64,000 nucleotides of DNA from NCBI RefSeq assembly GCF_002095535.1, contig NZ_MLJI01000002.1, positions 1,286,237 to 1,350,236 on the forward strand. The letters run 5' to 3'. A model generated the notes under the pieces. That model was given only the letters and a program-made list of their open reading frames with translations. It did not search any database and had not been told where the DNA came from. Position numbers and translations under genes: made by a program. Each line of letters opens with the position of its first letter. The stretch's first letter is position 1. Shown here piece by piece: positions 46,528 to 54,691 of the stretch. This DNA is from Pantoea cypripedii (GTDB lineage Bacteria; Pseudomonadota; Gammaproteobacteria; Enterobacterales; Enterobacteriaceae).

Positions 46528-47690
46528 ATGATGGCGGTCAGAAACCGAATAAAAAAATGGCACTTGGAAAAGCACTGGATAAATATTTCAGTGCTGTCTC
46601 TGTCCATAAACGTGGTCATCTTCAGGAGTTTTATCGTATCAACGTTATTAAACGTTCAGCGCTGTCGATGAAGTGCATGGATGAGATTAGCTCCGTGGAT
46701 ATCGCTGATTACCGTGATACGAGGCTGAATACGGTAAGCGACCGTACAGGACGTGTGGTGAGTCCCAATACCGTAAGGCTTGAGCTGGCACTGCTTTCAT
46801 CGCTTTATAATCTCGCACGCATAGAATGGGGGACCTGTTCACACAATCCCGTTGAACACGTCCGCAAACCAACAGCGTCTCCAGGACGCACGCGACGTCT
46901 GACCTCCCCGGAAGAGCGCCGGATTATCCGTGCCCTACGCAGCAAAAATCCACAATTGCTGGCTATTTTTCATCTGGCTCTGGAAACAGCCATGCGTCAG
47001 GGGGAAATTCTGTCCCTGCGCTGGGAATATGTGGATCTTCATCTGGGCATTGCTCACCTGCCGTTAACGAAAAATGGCACCGCCCGTGATGTGCCTTTGT
47101 CATGGAAAGCAAGGCAGGTTTTGAAGGAGTTTGCGGGGCCGGTGACGGGGCCGGTTTTTGATTACACCTCAAACGGTTTTAAAAGCGCATGGCGGGTTCT
47201 TCTGGCTGAGCTGGAAATACATGATCTCCATTTTCACGATTTGCGTCATGAAGCGGTCAGCCGATTGTTTGAGCTCGGGACATTGAATGTCATGGAGGTA
47301 GCGGCGATCTCAGGCCATAAAAGTATGAATATGTTGAAACGTTATACACACCTGCGGGCTTCTCAGCTGGTCAGCAAACTGGATGCCCGACGCCGTCAGG
47401 CACAGAAGCTGGCAACGTTATTTGTTCCCTACCCGGCAGAGATTTCAGAATCCGATGGCCTCTTCCGGGTGCAGTTCAGTGACCTGGAGCATCCAGCTAT
47501 TACAGCAACTAATCGTGACGAAGCCCTGTTAAATGCAGCATCAGGCCTTCTGAGAATACAGGCACTGGCAGCGCGAGCCGGTAAAAGGCTTCCGCCACCT
47601 GGTGAAATTGGCGTGCGGGATCCACGTCGCGTACTGATTAATCCTTTCCAGAAAGGGGGAGAGCTGGCAGACACTGATAACGGGGCTTAA
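46528..47690 (+). CDS. rci: Second Rci shufflon recombinase, A-run frameshift
   Basis: ATG 46528 follows AGGGGGG. The frame reads '[10 protein letters not shown]' and is lost at the A7 run 46551-46557; eight As, as in the inverted copy at the piece edge, would continue it as '[29 protein letters not shown]'. The rest is uninterrupted and has the tyrosine recombinase set (R in 'ETAMRQGE', 'HFHDLRHE', 'SGHKS', Y in 'LKRYTHL') and the Rci C-terminal extension. An internal ATG 46557 could still give a protein lacking ten residues. The protein differs clearly from the plasmid Rci at 8278-9474. It belongs to the SPI-7-type pil/rci block. Confidence 0.9.
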
Positions 47691-48043
47691 CCCAGGACTT
47701 TGTGTTATTGATCCTGTATTTGATACCGTGCCCGGGAGACTCTGGTCGCGATTTTTTCCGGAAGTGTCGCTCCGGGCCTTCCAGCGCTCCACCTTCCTGC
47801 GGTAATTCGCTCGCTACGGCACATTGATGAGCCTGTTATTTCAGCCCATCAATGCGATGTTGCTAAGGGTAAGAAAATTCAGTGACGGTTTGGGTATGAA
47901 CTGATTCGGCCTGACTGGTTAATCCTGTGCGCTGGTCTACTGTGTCATCATTAAAGCAGCCCACAGCAAATTAAAGAAAAAACTGCCTGCGCCGAAATAG
48001 ATGTTATTGGCCGTTAACTTTCTTACATCCTTTTGGTGGTCGA
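47691..48043. other. Intergenic region after rci, no gene seen
   Basis: I see no intact coding sequence in these 353 bases. A dyad, CATTGATG (47822-47829) with CATCAATG (47847-47854), could be a weak terminator stem without a T-tract. Base composition drops toward AT-rich as the acetyltransferase gene approaches, in keeping with a cargo insertion at this point. Confidence 0.4.
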
Positions 48044-48529
48044 ATGTTTTTTAAACCTCTTACGCCGCGTAAGGCATCATCTAGAACGCGCACAATGACT
48101 GATAATTCCAGAATCATTAATTTACTTAGAAAATCAGGTGTGAACATTGGGGCTGGTGTGACTGTTGTTCCCCCGTTCACCTTCGATAACCCTGCTATCA
48201 CCGTTTCAGACAGGGTATTTATCAATTCTGATGTACTGTTTATTTCTGAGGGAGGCGTCAGTATCGGAGAGAAATCTATGATTGGGCCTCGTTGTGTTTT
48301 TTGTACCAGTACTCACCACGTTGAACCTGATGCAAGACATTCTGACAGGATTATTAAACCTATCACTCTGGGTAGAAATGTCTGGCTCGGGGCTGGAGTA
48401 ACTATTCTTCCCGGAGTGACTATTGGTGATAATGCAGTTATAGGTGCAGGAAGTCTTGTTAAGGATAATATTCCACCGGATTGTGTTTATGCAGGTGTAC
48501 CTGCCAGAAAAATAAGAGACATTATTTGA
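48044..48529 (+). CDS. Sugar O-acetyltransferase (left-handed beta helix), 161 aa
   Basis: A hexapeptide-repeat acyltransferase of the maltose/galactoside (LacA/NodL/WcaF) class. Repeats run through 'GVNIGAGVTVVPPF', 'ISIGEKSMIGPRC'-like segments and 'GRNVWLGAGVTILPGVTIGDNAVIGAGSLVKDNIPPDCVYAGVPARKI', with the catalytic-type histidines in 'TSTHHVEP'. It transfers acetyl from acetyl-CoA to a sugar, probably in surface polysaccharide. ATG 48044 opens the frame, though ATG 48095 is possible because the first 17 residues are basic and atypical. It is AT-rich and out of place between rci and the mating genes, so probably a cargo gene. Confidence 0.82.
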   Translation: MFFKPLTPRKASSRTRTMTDNSRIINLLRKSGVNIGAGVTVVPPFTFDNPAITVSDRVFINSDVLFISEGGVSIGEKSMIGPRCVFCTSTHHVEPDARHSDRIIKPITLGRNVWLGAGVTILPGVTIGDNAVIGAGSLVKDNIPPDCVYAGVPARKIRDII

Positions 48530-48659
48530 TAATTTGACTTAGCGTCATAAGTTGTAATTGTTCATTATTCAAATGCCCAATCCCCTGTTTCCCTTCCCGG
48601 AATAATTTTAAAAAATGGCTGATGAGTTAATCATCGCCATTCATGCCGTGTTTTAGCAC

Positions 48660-48689
48660 CTTATGGCCGTTCTGCTGTGCAGCCATAAG
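48660..48689 (+). promoter_or_regulatory. Hairpin overlapping ribosome site of first ICE gene
   Basis: CTTATGGC (48660-48667) pairs perfectly with GCCATAAG (48682-48689) over a 14-base loop. The 3' arm includes the start of the AAGGA that serves ATG 48700. The structure could hide the ribosome site or bind a regulator at the head of the mating operon. Confidence 0.45.
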
Positions 48690-48699
48690 GAATCCCAGT

Positions 48700-49557
48700 A
48701 TGTCACTCAGTCATGCCTCGCCCGGGGAATTGCTTCCGGAAACGCCTGATCATCAGGAAATTCCCCGTGAAGCCCTGCCTGGCGCTGCAGGTTCACCGCG
48801 TCAGCGATTTCCCTTTAACGTCCGAAAACTTTTACGTACCGCCGGTATCGTCATCCTCACCCTGATCCTCACCGGTTCACTTATTGCGCTGATTGTCATG
48901 GGGCGCGCGATGTCCGATCTGACCATCCGCGTCAACACACTTGATGCTGCATTTCGCAGCGGCCAGATAGGTCAGCTCACCTCTAATGTGTCAGCGATGG
49001 AGGAACGCCTGAAAGCGCTTGAAAAGCAGGTTTCCACGCTTGCATCACTGCCTGCGGCTATGGAGTCAGCCGGAGAACAGCAAACCAGGCTTAAGAGCGC
49101 GGTCAGTCAGCTTCAGGAAGCCGGCAACAGCAACAACCAGGCAGTTAATCAACTGCAGACACGCGTAGGTTCTCTTGAACACGATGTACAGCAGTCCCGT
49201 ACCGTACTTGATGAGCTTAACCGAAAGGTGGAACTGACGCAGAAAACGCCGGAGCCTGAAAAACCCCGGGTCAACACAGGCGCAGTGAACCCCCGGGTGG
49301 CTGCCGCTACAAAAAAGACTGACCGGTCAGCCAGGCGCACGGTGACGCTGGCTGCACCGTTTGTGTTGACCGGCATTGAACGCCGTGGCGGTCAGACTTT
49401 CGCCGTCGTCATTCCCCGCGGTGTCTCGCAGATATCGGCTATGCGTCTGCTCTCACCGGGGGATGCCATGCTGGGCTGGACGCTGCGCTCAACGGAGGGC
49501 ACCAGTGCTGCTGTCTTTCTTGTAAACGGCAGCGAGCGCCGGATTCAGGTTGAATAA
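48700..49557 (+). CDS. ICE coiled-coil membrane protein, 285 aa
   Basis: ATG 48700 follows AAGGA. A cytosolic N-terminus of about 45 residues and one membrane helix, 'TAGIVILTLILTGSLIALIVMGRAM', precede a long heptad-rich region ('MEERLKALEKQVSTLASLP', 'LQEAGNSNNQAVNQLQTRVGSLEHDVQQSRTVLDELNRKV'). The C-terminal domain is 'PFVLTGIERRGGQTFAVVIPRGVSQISAMRLLSPGDAMLGWTLRSTEGTSAAVFLVNGSERRIQVE'. The anchor/coiled-coil/small beta domain layout is like TraP of the plasmid system, suggesting a scaffold around the channel. First gene of the MPF-G cluster; no specific family name is assigned. Confidence 0.72.
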   Translation: MSLSHASPGELLPETPDHQEIPREALPGAAGSPRQRFPFNVRKLLRTAGIVILTLILTGSLIALIVMGRAMSDLTIRVNTLDAAFRSGQIGQLTSNVSAMEERLKALEKQVSTLASLPAAMESAGEQQTRLKSAVSQLQEAGNSNNQAVNQLQTRVGSLEHDVQQSRTVLDELNRKVELTQKTPEPEKPRVNTGAVNPRVAAATKKTDRSARRTVTLAAPFVLTGIERRGGQTFAVVIPRGVSQISAMRLLSPGDAMLGWTLRSTEGTSAAVFLVNGSERRIQVE

Positions 49558-49571
49558 ATGGAGATAACGCT

Positions 49572-50288
49572 TTGATGAAAAAAACACTGATGGTCTCACT
49601 GTTTCTGGTGCCGCTCATGACCTCCGCTGCCACAGTTCAGACTCCCTCCGCGCAGAGCAGCCTGTCCTCATTGCAGGAGACATCCACCGGCGTACTGAGT
49701 TCTCAGCAGCAGGCGCAGCAGTGGGGACTGTCTGACAGCGACTGGAGCCGTTATCAGAGCCTGATGAAGGGGGATCGCGGCATTATGTCACCGGGCCTTG
49801 ATCCGTTGACGGCACTGGGTGTGGAAACCGACAACAGCGCAGAACGAAAACGTCTGGCAGAGCTCTGGGTGAAGCATGAGTATGCCCGGGCAGAGAAGGA
49901 GATGGCGTTCCAGCGTGAAGTCAATGCCGCCTGGCTGCGACTCTATCCGGAGACGCTAGCCGTCAATATGGGCAGCAATGCAGCGGGCATCGCGCACGAC
50001 ACACAAGGGCGTCTCGCCCTGTTTGTGAAAGAGAACTGCTCGCGTTGCGATGCGCGTCTGGCAGCCGTGCTCGCCGACGACCGACCCGTCGATATTTATC
50101 TGGTCGGCGGAAACAGCGACGAGGCCATCCGCGCCTGGGCCATCCGTCACAACATCCCGGTGGAAAAAGTCCGCAGCCGCCAGATAACGCTAAACCACGA
50201 CGGTGGCCTGTGGTTGCGTTACGGTCAGGGCCTGATGCCGGTCATTCTGCAGCAGGGGGAAAACGGATGGCAACTCGCAGCATTCTGA
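49572..50288 (+). CDS. ICE protein of TIGR03759 family, 238 aa
   Basis: A signal peptide, 'MKKTLMVSLFLVPLMTSAATV', then 'GVLSSQQQAQQWGLSDSDWSRYQSLMKGDRGIMSPGLDPLTALGVE', a signature of this family of integrating-element proteins. The C-terminal half has a thioredoxin-like look with 'FVKENCSRCDARLAAVLADDRPVDIYLVGG', where CSRC could be a redox-active or metal-binding pair. It is periplasmic, probably helping disulfide formation or assembly of the mating channel. The stop overlaps the following transglycosylase gene. Confidence 0.85.
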   Translation: MMKKTLMVSLFLVPLMTSAATVQTPSAQSSLSSLQETSTGVLSSQQQAQQWGLSDSDWSRYQSLMKGDRGIMSPGLDPLTALGVETDNSAERKRLAELWVKHEYARAEKEMAFQREVNAAWLRLYPETLAVNMGSNAAGIAHDTQGRLALFVKENCSRCDARLAAVLADDRPVDIYLVGGNSDEAIRAWAIRHNIPVEKVRSRQITLNHDGGLWLRYGQGLMPVILQQGENGWQLAAF

Positions 50289-50878
50289 TGATGAGTGCCG
50301 GAATTCTGTTTGCAACAGCGGCGTCCGGCGCCACAGACCTGCAGATTATTCCTGATGCTTACCGGCAGATTGCCGCTGCTGAGCGGGTGCCAGCTGAGTC
50401 GCTGTATTCGCTGGCAATGGCCGAAAGCACGCGCAAAACCGCCTGGGGGGCAAAGCCATGGCCCTGGACCATTAACGTGGCAGGTAAGGGTTACCATTAC
50501 GGCACGCGTGAAGAGGCCTTCTCGGCGCTGCTCGGGTTTATGCAGCGCTGGCCGCTGAAGAATATTGATGTCGGTGTGGCCCAGGTTAACCTGGGCTGGA
50601 ACGGACATTTTTTCGCAACCTATCGTGATGCATTTGACCCCTACATCAATCTACGTGCAGCTGCACGTATTCTGCGGGCATGCTATGACGCCCGCCCCGG
50701 CAGCTGGCTGCAGGCGGCTGGCTGCTATCACCACCCGGCAGGCGGACAGCATGCAGCGACCTACATGGCCATCGTTCGCCGCAAGCTGAGTCAGATAGCC
50801 GTGGCCGATATGCCGGCCCGCAGTGAACAGCCTATGGCACTTGCCCGTTCTCCCCTTAACTGGATTGAACCACAATGA
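50267..50878 (+). CDS. ICE lytic transglycosylase, 203 aa
   Basis: ATG 50267 lies behind AGGGGGA. A signal peptide, 'MATRSILMMSAGILFATAASGA', precedes an SLT-type domain: E53 in 'YSLAMAESTRKTAWG' is the likely catalytic glutamate, followed by 'NIDVGVAQVNLGWNGHFF' and 'AGCYHHPAGGQHAATYMAIVRRKL'. It cuts peptidoglycan to allow channel assembly. It overlaps the TIGR03759 gene by 22 bases and the next gene by ATGA, so translation is coupled. Confidence 0.87.
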   Translation: MATRSILMMSAGILFATAASGATDLQIIPDAYRQIAAAERVPAESLYSLAMAESTRKTAWGAKPWPWTINVAGKGYHYGTREEAFSALLGFMQRWPLKNIDVGVAQVNLGWNGHFFATYRDAFDPYINLRAAARILRACYDARPGSWLQAAGCYHHPAGGQHAATYMAIVRRKLSQIAVADMPARSEQPMALARSPLNWIEPQ

Positions 50879-51405
50879 AAACATCTCTCCGTCAGACCGT
50901 TATTTTCACTTTCTTTTCCGGCCTGCTGGTCACTGCATTTAGTGCGGGGGCAGTACTGACCGTGGTGGGTGACCTGGGGGGCGAGTCCACGGCCCCGTTC
51001 TTTGATGCCATCAATGCCGGTCCGGGTCAGTCTGTAACGGGGTCGCCCGTTCTCCCACCGCCGCCGGCATCGCTTTCCCTGTCCGACATGCTACCGGTCA
51101 GCACGCCTGAAATGTCACCAGGCCCTGTCGTCGCCCGACCGCTGAATCTGCCCGGTATGCCGCCGGTATTTGTGCTGGGTGATGATGTGTCCTCCCGTCA
51201 GTGGCTCACGCACCACGCCACTACGCTCAGCCGCATGCAGGCAACCGGTATGGTTATCAGTGTCAGGGATGAGCAGGGATTAAACGCACTGCGTCAGCTG
51301 GCACCGGGGGTGGCAATGGTGCCTGTCAGCGGCGGTGACCTGGCCCGGCGGCTGGCACTGACGCATTATCCCGCTCTCATCACCGCAACGGGGATATCCC
51401 AGTGA
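50875..51405 (+). CDS. ICE protein of TIGR03765 family, 176 aa
   Basis: A signal peptide, 'TVIFTFFSGLLVTAFSAGAVLTVVGDLGG', then 'STAPFFDAINA' and a proline-rich linker. The C-terminal domain, 'FVLGDDVSSRQWLTHHATTLSRMQATGMVISVRDEQGLNALRQLAPGVAMVPVSGGDLARRLALTHYPALITATGISQ', is the conserved part of this ICE family. It is probably periplasmic. It is tightly packed with its neighbours, sharing ATGA at the 5' end and GTGATG at the 3' end. Its biochemical role is unknown. Confidence 0.85.
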   Translation: MKTSLRQTVIFTFFSGLLVTAFSAGAVLTVVGDLGGESTAPFFDAINAGPGQSVTGSPVLPPPPASLSLSDMLPVSTPEMSPGPVVARPLNLPGMPPVFVLGDDVSSRQWLTHHATTLSRMQATGMVISVRDEQGLNALRQLAPGVAMVPVSGGDLARRLALTHYPALITATGISQ

Positions 51406-52049
51406 TGCCGGTATCCCTCATCGCTGAGTTACTGAACCAGCACAGGGGGCTGTTTGTCCTGGCAATGGCGGCGGTGGTAGTGCTGGCGATCATCGTATTA
51501 AGACCGCGCACAGTCAGCCAGCGCCGCCATCGTCGCTATCAGAAACAGGCCGCACGGGCACTGCTTCGCCTGCCGCAGCTGCGCGACGAGGCGGCCAGGA
51601 TAGCCTGGCTGCGTAAGATGAATCCGTATGTTTTTGAGGAGATGCTGCTGACGGCGCTTTCGCGGCAGGGCCTGCGCATACAGCGTAACGACCGATACAG
51701 CGGTGATAACGGATCTGACGGTCAGGTCTGGATTAACGGTCGTCGCTGGCTGATTCAGGCCAAACGGTACAGTGCCACCATCAGTGCTGCGCACGTTTCT
51801 GCATTTGGGTTGCTGTCAGAGCGCGAGGGGTGCCCGGGACTGTTCGTCCACACCGGCCGGACCGGCGAGGTCAGCCGGGAAGCCTTTCGCCATTATAACG
51901 GCATCATGCTCATCAGCGGGCAGCGCCTGCTCTGGCTGCTGGCCGGTGACCGGCGCTGGATGGACACACTGAACAGACCACAATACAGCCCGATCATCCG
52001 ACAACATTACCGGAAAGAACCGACGTCATCTCCCATTATCCGCGATTAA
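51405..52049 (+). CDS. Membrane-anchored Mrr/restriction-endonuclease-like protein
   Basis: The 214-residue product has one N-terminal membrane helix, 'GLFVLAMAAVVVLAIIVL', a basic stretch and a PD-(D/E)xK-type domain: 'MNPYVFEEMLLTALSRQGLRIQRNDRYSGDNGSDGQVWINGRRWLIQAKRYS'. Here E78 or E79, D105 and Q118-x-K120 form the Mrr_cat pattern. Anchoring this domain to the inner membrane next to TraD suggests a role in DNA handling at the channel rather than classic restriction. ATG 51405 is used; GTG 51402 is in frame. It overlaps the previous stop. Confidence 0.8.
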   Translation: MPVSLIAELLNQHRGLFVLAMAAVVVLAIIVLRPRTVSQRRHRRYQKQAARALLRLPQLRDEAARIAWLRKMNPYVFEEMLLTALSRQGLRIQRNDRYSGDNGSDGQVWINGRRWLIQAKRYSATISAAHVSAFGLLSEREGCPGLFVHTGRTGEVSREAFRHYNGIMLISGQRLLWLLAGDRRWMDTLNRPQYSPIIRQHYRKEPTSSPIIRD

Positions 52050-52064
52050 AAAAGGAACATTACC

Positions 52065-52439
52065 ATGCGCAAAATTCTGTATTCCCTTCCCGGACTTATT
52101 TGCGACCTGCTCACTTCTCACGGGGCAAAAACGGCGTGGATTGTTTTTTGTGCTATCTCACAGTTTTTGATCAGGATATTTGTTCTGCGTCCACTGATTA
52201 TCTTCTGCTGCATGGTGCTGGCGGTGCTGGTCACCATTCCGATGGCCGTTTTTATCAGCCCGTCGTTTACCCCGGATGTGCTGGCGCAGGGCATCCTGCG
52301 GGTGATGCACCTGCTGCCCCGTGCGTATGCCCCTCTGTACTTTGCCGGTGCGCTGTTTGAGCTGGTTTACCTGATTCGCCGTTTTACGGTTCTGCCTGAT
52401 TTCTGGCCGGATAACGCGGCTCAGGGCAAAGGGAGGTAA
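52065..52439 (+). CDS. ICE inner-membrane protein, 124 aa
   Basis: ATG 52065 follows AAAAGGAAC. Three hydrophobic segments are visible: 'GAKTAWIVFCAISQFLIRIFVL', 'PLIIFCCMVLAVLVTIPMAVFI' and 'APLYFAGALFELVYLI'. The C-terminus is charged. It lies just before traD in the MPF-G cluster, where small membrane proteins of this sort are normal. No family name is assigned; perhaps it interacts with the coupling protein. Confidence 0.7.
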   Translation: MRKILYSLPGLICDLLTSHGAKTAWIVFCAISQFLIRIFVLRPLIIFCCMVLAVLVTIPMAVFISPSFTPDVLAQGILRVMHLLPRAYAPLYFAGALFELVYLIRRFTVLPDFWPDNAAQGKGR

Positions 52440-52442
52440 GCA

Positions 52443-52571
52443 ATGTGCGATTTTCTGGCGAGAACGGATGCCAATCTGCCGCTCCGGGCGGGAAATGTTA
52501 TCGGCAGATGGGATACCGCGGCGAAACGTCCCGGATCTTTCAGCCGGTTGACCGGCAGGGGGCGTAGATGA
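52443..52571 (+). CDS. Small basic protein before traD, 42 aa
   Basis: ATG 52443 has the strong ribosome site AGGGAGG seven bases upstream. The product opens 'MCDFLARTDANLPLRAGN', is basic and ends in 'GRGRR'. Its stop overlaps the traD start as ATGA, so its translation would couple to traD. It has no membrane helix. The ribosome site is better than traD's own, suggesting it drives traD translation, whether or not the peptide itself has a function. Confidence 0.55.
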   Translation: MCDFLARTDANLPLRAGNVIGRWDTAAKRPGSFSRLTGRGRR

Positions 52572-54691
52572 GCGATCGTTATGTTATGGAGTCCCTGCTG
52601 CGACCGGCCGTGGAACTGTATTCTGCCACCGTGGCCGCCAGTGCGACCTGTATCTGCCTTACCGCCCCCTGGGCGGTTGCGCTTGCGCCTTCCGTCAGCT
52701 GGGTGACTGCTGCCGGTTTTGGCGTTCTGGCCCTGAAGCGCACCCGACAGGGCATGAAAATCCTGCGCTACCGACAGAATATACGCCGTCTTCCCCGTTA
52801 TGTGCTGACCAGCGAACAGATCCCGGTCAGCCGGCGCCATCTGTTTCTGGGGAAAGGTTTCCAGTGGTCTGCGCGTCATACCCAGCGGCTGATGGAGGCT
52901 CGGCGCCCGGAGTGCGAAATCTATGTGCAGCCCTCCGTGCTGTACCGCATGGCGCGCGAGATGGAAAAAAAGATGGAGTACAGCCTCCCCTGGCTGTGCC
53001 GGCTGACCCGCACGGATTCGGCGCTCAACCCCTTCCGTCCGCTGCCACCGGTAGGCGGCAGCCCGGTTTATCACGGGGTTGAACCCGATGAAACAACCGT
53101 CACGTTTGATCTTGGCGAACGCGTCGGACATATGCTGGTTATCGGTACTACCCGTGTAGGCAAGACCCGACTGGCGGAGTTGCTTATCACCCAGGATATC
53201 CGCCGCACAAATGCTGCCGGTGAGCATGAGGTGGTCATCGTGTTTGATCCCAAAGGGGACGCGGACCTGCTCCGGAGAATGTACGCAGAGTCGCACCGCG
53301 CGGGGCGTCAGGATAACTTCTGGGTGTTTCACCTCGGCTGGCCCGATATCAGTGCACGCTATAACGCCGTCGGACGGTTCAGCCGTATTTCTGAGGTGGC
53401 ATCCCGCGTGGCTGGTCAGCTCTCGGGTGAAGGCAACTCCGCGGCCTTCCGTGAATTTGCCTGGCGGTTCGTCAACATCATCACGCGCGCGCTGGTCGCC
53501 CTCGGACAGCGCCCGGACTACGGCCTCATCCTGCGCTATGTCACCAACATCGGTGAACTGTATGAGACCTACGTGGATAACCTGCTGAGCGAAAAGGCCC
53601 CGCAGTTGCTGGAGATGGCTGAGGCCATGATGCAGAGCGGGATCGGGGCCAGCGATAAGGACCTGCCGCGTCACCTGCAGGGACGGCCCAACGGCGCGAA
53701 AATATGGGTGTCAGAGCAGGTGCTCGGCAGCCCGGAGGGGAAAAAACTCTGGGACCCGGTGCTGGATGGCCTGCGCAGCGCGGTGCAGTACGACCGCACC
53801 TACTTCGATAAAATCGTCGCATCCCTTCTGCCGCTGCTGGAGAAGCTCACCACCGGCAAAACGGCCGCGCTTCTTGCCCCCGATTACACCGACCTGGACG
53901 ATCCGCGTCCGATACTGGACTGGCACAACATTATCAAGTCCCGCGGTGTGGTGTATGTGGGGCTCGATGCGCTTTCTGACCCGGTGGTGGCGGCCGCAGT
54001 TGGTAACAGCATGTTCGCAGACCTCGTGTCTGAGGGGGGCCACATTTATAAGTTCGGTCTCGGTGATGAGGAAGAAGGGATATCCGCAAAGGTGGCCATC
54101 AACCTTCACTGCGACGAGTTTAACGAGCTGATGGGGGATGAATTCATCCCGCTCATCAACAAAGGCGGTGGTGCCGGTTTTCAGGTGACCGCCTACACCC
54201 AGACGCTTTCTGACATCGAGGCCCGCATCGGCAGTACGGCCAAAGCAAATCAGGTGGTGGGTAACTTCAACACCCTGGTGATGCTGCGCGTGCGCGAGAA
54301 GAACACTGCCATGCTGCTCACCGATCAGCTCCCGGAAGTGGACGTTTACCAGAAAACGCTGACCTCCGGCGTCACCGATGTCTCCCGCCCTGGTGAAGGC
54401 ACAGACTTTAACAGCAATGTTAACGACCAGGTGAGTCTGGTGAAGGTGCCGATGGTACGGCCCGCCGATATCATCAACCTGCCGAAAGGCCAGGCCTTTG
54501 CACTGCTGGAGGGCGGGCGGTTGTGGAAAATCCGGATGCCGCTGCCGGCGGATAATAATGATCCGCATATGCCGGCCAGCCTGAAGCATCTGGCTGACAG
54601 CATGGAGAAAAACTACCACACCGGTGAAACTTGGTGGACCGGTGGGGACATGACGTATGCAGGAGGGCCGGATGCCACAGCAGGACAGTGA
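52568..54691 (+). CDS. traD: TraD coupling protein (SXT/ICE type), 707 aa
   Basis: Two N-terminal membrane helices ('LYSATVAASATCICLTAPWAVAL', 'VSWVTAAGFGVLALKR') precede the motor domain. Walker A is GTTRVGKT at residues 193-200, and 'VVIVFDPKGDADLLRRMY' is the Walker B-like strand. A large inserted alpha domain with 'LPRHLQGRPNGAKIWV' follows, then 'HCDEFNELMGDEFIPLINKGGGAGFQVTAYTQTLSDIEARIGS'. It belongs to the ICE TraD group (TIGR03743-type), the VirD4 equivalent that brings the relaxosome to the channel. The frame is intact. It overlaps the small gene upstream and the membrane gene downstream. Confidence 0.93.
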   Translation: MSDRYVMESLLRPAVELYSATVAASATCICLTAPWAVALAPSVSWVTAAGFGVLALKRTRQGMKILRYRQNIRRLPRYVLTSEQIPVSRRHLFLGKGFQWSARHTQRLMEARRPECEIYVQPSVLYRMAREMEKKMEYSLPWLCRLTRTDSALNPFRPLPPVGGSPVYHGVEPDETTVTFDLGERVGHMLVIGTTRVGKTRLAELLITQDIRRTNAAGEHEVVIVFDPKGDADLLRRMYAESHRAGRQDNFWVFHLGWPDISARYNAVGRFSRISEVASRVAGQLSGEGNSAAFREFAWRFVNIITRALVALGQRPDYGLILRYVTNIGELYETYVDNLLSEKAPQLLEMAEAMMQSGIGASDKDLPRHLQGRPNGAKIWVSEQVLGSPEGKKLWDPVLDGLRSAVQYDRTYFDKIVASLLPLLEKLTTGKTAALLAPDYTDLDDPRPILDWHNIIKSRGVVYVGLDALSDPVVAAAVGNSMFADLVSEGGHIYKFGLGDEEEGISAKVAINLHCDEFNELMGDEFIPLINKGGGAGFQVTAYTQTLSDIEARIGSTAKANQVVGNFNTLVMLRVREKNTAMLLTDQLPEVDVYQKTLTSGVTDVSRPGEGTDFNSNVNDQVSLVKVPMVRPADIINLPKGQAFALLEGGRLWKIRMPLPADNNDPHMPASLKHLADSMEKNYHTGETWWTGGDMTYAGGPDATAGQ

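Noticed and set aside
52421..53674. Long minus-strand open frame of 417 codons opposite traD
   Set aside because: It is antisense to the TraD Walker motifs, has no domain and shows composition typical of a GC-rich shadow frame.
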